Shown one piece after another: positions 57,803-64,000 of a stretch of DNA of 64,000 nt. The DNA lies in NCBI GenBank assembly GCA_016707205.1, contig JADJHZ010000006.1:260147-324146 (forward strand), given 5' to 3'. The notes below the pieces were generated by a model, which was not told where the DNA came from, made no database searches, and saw only the letters and a list, made by a program, of their open reading frames with translations. Both the position numbers and the translations under genes were made by a program. Within the stretch, counting starts at the first letter, position 1, and each line of letters starts with the position of its first letter. The DNA comes from Haliscomenobacter sp. Its GTDB lineage: Bacteria; Bacteroidota; Bacteroidia; Chitinophagales; Saprospiraceae.

Positions 57803-59493
57803 ATGTTACTCTACCGAGAATATTTAGAAATATATAAATCAAGAATAACACAAGAAAGCGAAAATCTATTTGTTAGAGATTTCCTTTATCCACTATTAGG
57901 AAAGAAAAAATTAAATATGTAGTGCCTCAATATCCATTTATTGATTCAGAAGGTCGTTCAAGAAGAATAGACTTTGGAATTGTCTTCAATAACAAAAGAG
58001 TAGCACTAGAAGTAAATGGAGAAACTTACCATGCAGAAGGAATTATTCCTAACGAAATGTTTGACGACAATCTTAATCGTCAAAATGAAATCCTAAATGC
58101 AGGTTGGTTCTTATTGAGGTATTCTTATTCTCAATTGCAACATCCTGAATGGCGGTCAAGGGTTGCAGAATCTTTGTTTTATTTATTAAGAAAACGAATA
58201 CCTGAAATTCTCTCAGATGTGCTTATTGAACCGAACTATCTTCAAAATACGGTTTTAGACGCACTTGATTATTATAGGTCAAAAGGATGGAAAAAAGGAA
58301 TTGTTGTTTTACCGACAGGAACTGGTAAAACATTTCTATCTGCATTTGATACATTAAAAACACCAGGAAGAATTTTGTTTATTGTACATCGCTTAGATAT
58401 TCTAAAGCAATCTAAAGAAGCATTTGAAAAAGTTTATCAACCGCTGTTTTAGGACTTTTAACTGGTGAAGTCAAGAAAATGTAACAGACAGTAAGATTTT
58501 GTTTGCTTCAAAGTTCGTTGCGTAAGCACAGAAATATTGACAACTTTTAGCCCAACGGGAATTTGATTATATTATAGTGGATGAAGTTCATCACGGACAA
58601 GCTCCAACTTATCAAATGGTCTTAAAGTATTTTTGAACCTAATTTCTTCATGCGGCTTGGCAGCAACACCAGACCGCATGGATGAAAGGATATTTTTGAA
58701 CTATTTGATTATCAGAAAATATTTGAATACAATCTTTGAGGCTATTGAAAACGGATTCCTTGTTCCATATACATACTATGGACTTCAAGATAACATCGAT
58801 TACAACACAATTAAGCATAATGGAGTAAAATATAATGTTGCAGACTTAGATAGCAAATTAATTATCAAAGAGCGAAATCAAAATACTTGAGGAGTATTTA
58901 TCAAAGGGTCAGGAAATAAAGCACTTGGTTTTTGTTGTTCTGTTAAACACGCTAAAGCAATGGCTGCATTTTTTAGTGAGAATGGAATACCAGCGATTTC
59001 AATAACATCAGAATCTGCAAATCGAGACGATCTTATAAAAGGCTTCAGAGAGAATTTGTATTCCGTAGCTTTTACAGTTGATTTATTTAATGAAGGTGTT
59101 GATTTCCCAGATTTAAGAGTCCTACTTTTTTTAAGACCAACGGAATCTAAAACAGTATTTTTTCAACAGTTAGGTAGAGGATTGAGACTTTGCGGTGGTA
59201 AAGAAAATGTTGTTATTATTGACTTTATAGGAAACTACAAAAAGGCAAATAACATAAGAAAATATCTTTCGAAAGGTTCAAGCTCAAAAACAAATCCAGC
59301 AAATGGTAGAATAGAAAAAATTGAATATGAATATTCGCCAAATTGTGAAGTTGTTTTTGATGTAGAAGATGAAGAGATATTGGATAGACAAGGTACAAGT
59401 GAAAGAGAAATTACAAAAGAAGATTTAATTGATGCTTATTACAATTTAGCTGAGACAATCAGCAAAAGCCAACTCAGAAGATATAAATCGTGA
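57803..59493 (+). pseudogene. Restriction-type helicase with N-terminal nuclease-like domain, frameshifted
   Basis: Pieces in order: ESENLFVRDFLYPLLG, SRRIDFGIVFNNKRVALEVNG (D...ExN pattern of DUF559/Vsr-like nucleases), Walker A VVLPTGTGKTFLSAF, DEVHHGQAPTYQMVLKYF (motif II), AATPDRMDERI (motif III-like), GFRENLYSVAFTVDLFNEGVD and QQLGRGLRLCGG (motif VI). It unwinds or translocates DNA and would cleave it as part of a restriction system. At least five frame breaks, mostly in A or T runs. An ATG at 57739 overlapping the HTH gene is an alternative start. Confidence 0.72.
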
Positions 59494-60319
59494 AGGAGGA
59501 ATTTAAAATCAAAAGTAGGTATGTTGCTGTTTTTGGAACATGGGTTAACTTTTTAAAGAAATTGGAGCTAACAGAGATTTAGTTATCACTTTCCGCAGAA
59601 TGGTTCATTTAGGACATATTATTGGACGTTCTTAATCCAGTCGGTTCGCATACTATTCAAGGAAGCCATTTCACCTGAATATAGTAAAGTTTACGAGAAA
59701 TTATTCGGAAGGACAAATGGGCAATTCTTCAGACCTAAAACTAAATATCTTAGCTCACAAGCCTCAATGGAATTAGGCTTAATCATAGACTTTAGGCAAG
59801 AAGCTCTTGAACAAGATTTCCAAATCGTACTCACGAAAAGTGGACAAGACATTTACGATATTGCTGGCCCATGCGCTTAAAACGTTGTTGATTAGCTTTT
59901 ATAGAAGAAGGGAAGGCAGAAATGGGTTCATTGGGTATGAAATGGGAAAACGCACAATTAATGAAACAATTAAAAACTACCTGAATACAAACCCAACGGC
60001 TAAAAAACTATTAAGAAACGTATTCTTAAAAATGGATGCGGTCAATATGCTTCTAAAATATCTTTATTCAATACAGCGAAAAGTTACAATTACAAAAGCT
60101 GAGGTTTATGCTGATTTCTTTGAAGCTCCATTTGTGAAAAGCTATCTTGAAAGGCATGGGTTAGAAAACCCAACAGAAAATGTAATAGTAAGACGAGTTC
60201 CATTTCTGTTCAATATCCTAGAGTCGTTAGGGATAATAAATCAAGGTAGAAGTAACATTCAAGTATTGGCATTTATTCCTGCTAGAGAAGTTATCAAAGC
60301 AATAGCAAGGAAACGATGA
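59494..60319 (+). pseudogene. Broken ORF of unknown function in the restriction cassette
   Basis: The N-terminal third is scattered in several frames (FGTWVNFLKEIGANRDL; LVITFRRMVHLGHIIG; KSGQDIYDIAGPCA). An intact stretch of about 110 residues follows to 60319 (PTAKKLLRNVFLKMDAVN ... IQVLAFIPAREVIKAIARKR). The helical basic C-terminus may be a winged-helix DNA-binding region. Position between helicase and methyltransferase suggests a subunit of the same system; family unknown. Confidence 0.45.
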
Positions 60320-60356
60320 TGAGGTGTGAATCGATTTTAAGAATTTATCAGTTTCA

Positions 60357-60572
60357 ATGAAGTTATCAAAAGCACAAACAGAAGAACAAAAAGGTATTGC
60401 AGCCGAACCTAAACCAATATATAACATTGACAAATTACAAGAGCAATATTTTTCGGCAGATGAATTATCGCTTTTAAAAGAATCGTTCAATAAGAGTTTC
60501 CTTACTGAAGATGAAAGTATACTTACAAGTGCTGAAGAAATCAAAACCAATAGCAAACAAATCTCATTTTAA
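60357..60572 (+). CDS. Small hypothetical protein, 71 aa
   Basis: Intact frame MKLSKAQTEEQKGIAAEPK to KTNSKQISF. Highly charged and helical. It may be the displaced N-terminus of the following methyltransferase or a separate gene. Confidence 0.4.
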   Translation: MKLSKAQTEEQKGIAAEPKPIYNIDKLQEQYFSADELSLLKESFNKSFLTEDESILTSAEEIKTNSKQISF

Positions 60573-60666
60573 TAGCGGTCATATTGCATTAAACAAGCAA
60601 AAAAAAAACGGCAAAGGGACACGAGTTCTTGATTGACAATAAAAAATCACAAGCATACACCTTGGC

Positions 60667-61469
60667 ATGCATATCGAAGATACAATTAAGTTTCTAAAAA
60701 TCTTCTCAGACTCTTCAGTTCAATTAATTCAGTTGACCCTCCATATAATCTTGACTTGGATTATTGGGATACTTTTGATAATTATCTTGAATGGGCTAAA
60801 CAATGGCTTGACGAGATTTACAGAGTTTTAGAAGACTCAGGTAATTGTGTAATTTTTGGAGGGTTCCAATATCAAGATTTAAAAAAAGGCGACTTGCTTG
60901 AAGTCTTACATTATACTAGACACAACACAAAACTGCAGTTTACCAACCTTGTAATTTGGTTATTATAAAAATGGAATGAGTACTCACGTTTTTTGCTAAC
61001 CAACACTTGAAAGCTATTTTGGCTGGCTAAAACAAATAAATATTGCTTTGATTTGGATTCAGTCCGTGCTCCACGGGAAGAATCAAAAAATAGCATTAAA
61101 GACAAAGACTTATTCCTGAAAATGTTGAGAAGGTAAAAACCCAACAAATGTTTGGGAATTGGACGCTTAGAAATTCAAGCGAGAGAGTTGGACACCAACT
61201 CAAAGAAACTAAGGGATTATTAGACGCTTTGTAAAGTCTTCATATGAAGGTTCAAGATGCGGTTCGACTTTTGGGGTTCAGGTACAACAGGGGTGGTTTG
61301 TATGGAAGAAAATAGACATTCAATAATGGTGGACTCTGACGCTAAAATTAAAGAGTATTTAAAACTTCATATAAAAAATAATCAGACAATCCTTGAAAAC
61401 AAAAAATATGAAATTGTCGAAAATGTTGACATTAAAAAGTTACTTACTAAAATGAAAACAGAACAATAA
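60667..61469 (+). pseudogene. DNA adenine/cytosine-N4 methyltransferase, frameshifted
   Basis: Starts near 60667 (MHIEDTIKFLKIFSDSSVQL). The catalytic motif IV is SVDPPYNLDLDYWDTFDNY, followed by WLDEIYRVLEDSGNCVIFGG. Later the AdoMet motif I appears as FGGSGTTGVVCMEENRHS (partly in two frames), ending KKLLTKMKTEQ. Motif order IV then I is the beta class. It would protect host DNA from the neighbouring nuclease/helicase. Several frame breaks in homopolymers. Confidence 0.7.
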
Positions 61470-61471
61470 TA

Positions 61472-61557
61472 GCCAACGCTTTTGGTAGCACATTTGCATT
61501 TTTTTCCAACGCAAAAGCCAAACAAAAAAATGCAAAAGAGCTACCAAGCCAACGCAC
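61472..61557 (+). repeat. Cassette-associated palindrome D (CCAACGC-loop type)
   Basis: Arms 61482-61505 and 61524-61547 pair over 22 of 24 bases. Left end GCCAACGC, right end AAGCCAACGC, loop CCAACGCAAAAGCCAAAC. The loop and ends match palindrome C, while the stem sequence is different. Both have two A/A mismatches separated by one pair. Confidence 0.65.
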
Positions 61558-61608
61558 CAAGACACTGCAAACAATGGACAACAGAGCAACGACAGACAGA
61601 ACGCCAGC

Positions 61609-61740
61609 ACCTAACAGCACCTACCCAAAAGGCGGGGTTTCGTGTTCCAAAGACAGTTTTGTGGTTAATCAAACATTAGTTTTTCAAATCAAGTTTTGTG
61701 GTAAAAGTCCCGCCCTTCGGGTAGCTGCCAAACGTTGGCT
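61609..61740 (+). repeat. Cassette-end palindrome E (attC-like, TTTGTGG-loop type)
   Basis: Left box ACCTAAC (61609-61615, fits RYYYAAC), right box GTTGGCT (61734-61740, near GTTRRRY). Stem CTACCC/GGGTAG (61621-61626 with 61719-61724), a four-base offset, then GGCGGG/CCCGCC. Loop with TTTGTGGTTAATCAAACATT as in palindrome A. The next cassette begins GCCATTTTAAA at 61741. Confidence 0.65.
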
Positions 61741-61790
61741 GCCATTTTAAAACGACACTTACAACAACAAATGAAACTAAAAAATAAATT

Positions 61791-61955
61791 ATGACATATC
61801 CATTTATTCCAATCGGACTAATCGCAATTTTTATCGTTTATGTCCTATATCTTTTACTCATTAAAAAAGATATAAAAAAGCTCAAATTAATTTTGTACCC
61901 AGGACTGTTTTTTATTGCTATTTGGGTTGTTATTTATTACTTTTTACTGAAATAA
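61791..61955 (+). CDS. Two-helix small membrane protein, 54 aa
   Basis: MTYPFIPIGLIAIFIVYVLY, a KKDIKKLK loop and FFIAIWVVIYYFLLK. Both halves are membrane segments. A 7-codon frame (MKLKNKL, from 61771) ends in an ATGA overlap with this start, possibly for translational coupling. Intact. Function unknown. Confidence 0.6.
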   Translation: MTYPFIPIGLIAIFIVYVLYLLLIKKDIKKLKLILYPGLFFIAIWVVIYYFLLK

Positions 61956-61968
61956 TAATATCAAAATT

Positions 61969-62406
61969 GTGGACAATGAAGAACTATACAGCGACAAAAT
62001 CACCAAAGGTTCACAGACTTACTTTTTTGACATCAAGAAAAGTGAGAAAGGCGACTTGTATCTGAAAAATTCCGAAAGTAAAAAGACTCAAAGCGGTTAC
62101 GAACATCACCGACTTATGATTTTTGACGAAGACTTGGAAGATTTTGTTGAAGCATTGAAAAAATCGCTGACAAAGTTCAAAGAAATTAAAGAGCCCAAAG
62201 ACGGCAAAACATATTCGGTAGAGAAAATCAGAGAAACACATCAACAGACATATTTGCCTTGGACAGCAGAAGACGACAATTAACTTGAATTGCTATTTTG
62301 TGAATGCAAGAAAGTGAAAGAACTTGCGGAAATATTTGGACGAAAGGTAGGAGCAATTAACTCACGTATAAAGAAACTTGAACTTAAAGACAAATACGGA
62401 AAATGA
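61969..62406 (+). pseudogene. DUF3276/PUR-alpha-like DNA-binding protein with C-terminal HTH, interrupted by an in-frame TAA
   Basis: GTG start at 61969. Residues 1-100 follow the PUR-type pattern (SQTYFFDIKKSEKGDLYLKN, then RLMIFDEDLEDFVEALKKS). After TYLPWTAEDDN a TAA (62281-62283) ends the frame, but the same frame goes on with LELLFCECKKVKELAEIFGR and VGAINSRIKKLEL to a stop at 62404-62406, which is the expected helix-turn-helix tail of such proteins. So the gene reads as one of about 145 codons with a single nonsense codon; the first 104 residues are intact. Confidence 0.7.
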
Positions 62407-62442
62407 CCCCACTATTTCCCCACGACAAAGAAGAAAAACGGC

Positions 62443-62590
62443 AGCTAACAGCGGTTTGGCTATATTTTTTGTTCGGGGGCGACAGTGCTTTATTCAACAT
62501 TAGTGCAATAATAGGAGGAGTGCTTCTATTAAACTCATATACTTCGAAATCCCTCACGAAAACTCGCCGAAGCCGTAAACCGATATAAAC
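62443..62590 (+). repeat. Cassette-end palindrome F (degenerate attC-like)
   Basis: Left CAGCTAACAGCGGTTTGGC, right CGCCGAAGCCGTAAACC. GCGGTTT pairs with AAACC..., and the inner loop is AT-rich with GTGCTTTATTC and GTGCTTCTATT. The right box has decayed (CGATATAAAC instead of GTTAGC-like). The 61-codon frame 62403-62588 over it is accidental. Confidence 0.5.
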
Positions 62591-62611
62591 AGCCCTTAAA
62601 GACGACCGAGC

Positions 62612-63825
62612 AGACATTAAACTCAACAACAAACCAGAAACAATTTTGAAATATATTACACGGACAAGTTGGTTTTATCAGTAGTTAGTTTGTTGACAGA
62701 CACGGCAAGCGAAATGCTGTATCCAATTATGCCGAAATTACTTAAAGACTATTGGTTTTCCATTTTTTATCGGAATACTTGAAGGCGTTGCAGAAGCACT
62801 GGAAGGACTTAGCAAAGGTTATTTTGGTAAACTTTCCGACATTTCGGGAAGACAAGTTTCATTGTTCAAATTGGTTTATGCCGTTTAGCACCATTTCTAA
62901 ACCAATAATGGCAATTTTACACTTATCCTTTGGATATTTTTGCACAGGACAATTGACCACATCAGTGAGGCATTCGGACAGGTGCAAGAGACGCAATTCT
63001 TTCGAACAGAAGCAACACCGAAGACAAAAGGAAAAGTTTTGGGTTTTCATCGCTCAAATGGACACTTTAGGGGCTGTTATCGGACCATCATTGGCTTTGC
63101 TTTATTTATATTACTATCCACAAGACTACAAGACACTTTTTTATCGCTTTTATTCCCGGACTATTTGCGGTTTTAACTCCGCTTTCCTCAGGACAAAACG
63201 CGGTCGAACATAAAACAAGAGTATCAACGCCATTTTTCATTCTTAAAATATTGGAAAATAAGCCCGACAGAATACAGAAAAGTTGTAATTGGACTTTTAG
63301 TATTTACGCTGTTCAACAGTTCAGATGTTTTCTTTGCTACAAGCAAGCAATCAGGACTTGATGACACAATGGTTATCGGAGTTTATATTTTTACAATCTT
63401 ATTTTACGCCTTGTTTGCTTTTCCTATTGGTGTTCTTGCCGACAATGTGGGACTGAAAACAATTTTAATCATCGGGCTTGCATTTTTTTGCGACAGTATA
63501 TTTTAGTATAGCAGTTAACACAAACCCTATATTTCTTTCCGGACTATTCTTTCTTTATGGTATTTATGCCTCTACAACAGAAGGAATTTCTAAAGCTTGG
63601 ATTTCAAACATCACCCGATAAAAAGACACGGCAACTGCAATCGGAACATTTTCAGGACTTCAAAGCATTTGCACCATGTTGGCAAGTTCGCTGACAGGGC
63701 TAATTTGGTATCAGTTCAATGCGACAGTTGCTTTCATGACAACAGCGACTGTAACGTTATTTGTAATGGTTTACTTCCTGACCATTCCTAAACCGACAAT
63801 TATAATCAATGACACAGACCAATAA
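62612..63825 (+). pseudogene. MFS transporter, multiply frameshifted
   Basis: Inner-membrane permease remnant. SVVSLLTDTASEMLYPIMPK is the typical first-helix motif, then VLGFHRSNGHF-type loop, later DTLGAVIGPSLALLYLYYY, PFPDYLRF-like fragment, and the end FLTIPKPTIIINDTDQ at 63825. Frame breaks are spread over the whole gene, with at least six. It would have been about 400 residues. Substrate unknown. Confidence 0.6.
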
Positions 63826-63845
63826 TAGCGACAGAAAGGGGCGGC

Positions 63846-63965
63846 CTCTAACAGCCCCTTTGCGTTATGGCGGGGGATGTGCGAATATAAACAGTTGTGC
63901 ATTTAATAAACATGGTGCGGGCAGACAGGTTATCCTCCACAACGCAAAGCTGCAAAACGTTAGCG
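63846..63965 (+). repeat. Cassette-end palindrome G (attC-like)
   Basis: 120 bp. Left CTCTAAC (63846-63852), right GTTAGCG (63959-63965), stem CTTTGCGTT (63858-63866) with AACGCAAAG (63941-63949). Both boxes deviate by one base from the integron consensus. New coding-type sequence begins right after it, at the window edge. Confidence 0.6.
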
Positions 63966-64000
63966 GTAATTTAGACGGACATTATTTTGCAGACACAATT

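Noticed and set aside
62403..62588. 61-codon frame over the cassette palindrome
   Set aside because: It covers both arms of the palindrome and reuses the stop of the PUR-HTH gene; better explained as a non-coding boundary.

Overview
The window looks like a chromosome segment from a free-living, polysaccharide-degrading member of the Bacteroidota, possibly Saprospiria-like. The reasons are the SusC/SusD pair, families typical of the phylum (SusD_2, DUF3276/PUR, DUF4386), short A-rich leaders without clear Shine-Dalgarno sites, and a match to the phylum promoter TTG-N19-TAnnTTTG. Taxonomy below phylum is a guess. From 1 to about 55 kb the DNA is GC-rich. From about 55.4 kb to the end it is AT-rich and organised quite differently.

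139-11495 is a single-strand block for xylan/arabinoxylan breakdown: GH43, GH127, GH43, GH30, GH9 and a double CE1 esterase. It is followed by a membrane-tethered winged-helix regulator and a BNR-repeat protein on the opposite strand. 13.6-17.6 kb holds small metabolic and unknown genes, including a dimethylarginine dimethylaminohydrolase. 17.6-20.7 kb is one large secreted protein of unknown function, split by a frameshift. 21.1-22.5 kb is a sialate O-acetylesterase. 34.2-22.5 kb (minus strand) runs DASS symporter, SusC, SusD, SGNH hydrolase, lamin-tail lipoprotein, dicarboxylate symporter, secreted alpha/beta hydrolase: an uptake/processing cluster. 34.4-41.7 kb has a membrane-anchored unknown, a paraoxonase-like protein, a TonB receptor, two acetyltransferases, a superoxide dismutase with an extra C-terminal domain and a GIY-YIG protein. 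42-55 kb has a GH38 alpha-mannosidase, a repeat-rich envelope protein, DUF4386, an amidohydrolase, DUF2071, a CoA-transferase and a wrecked TlpA-like thioredoxin gene.

The most unusual part is 55.4-64 kb. All genes point the same way (LuxR-type HTH, small membrane proteins, an effector-associated-domain remnant, a restriction-modification set, a PUR-like DNA-binding protein, an MFS transporter). They are separated by imperfect palindromes of 85-150 bp that start near YAAC and end near GTTAGG, with conserved loops but different stems. This resembles an integron-type cassette array, although no integrase is present in the window.

Sequence quality matters. At least eight long genes are broken by single-base indels, mostly in short homopolymers. 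There is a roughly 150-bp G-rich low-complexity stretch at 9366-9525, and the AT-rich array is full of indels. Most of the 'broken' GC-rich genes are probably intact in the organism. Several dispersed intergenic palindromic repeat families and one MITE-like hairpin are also described.
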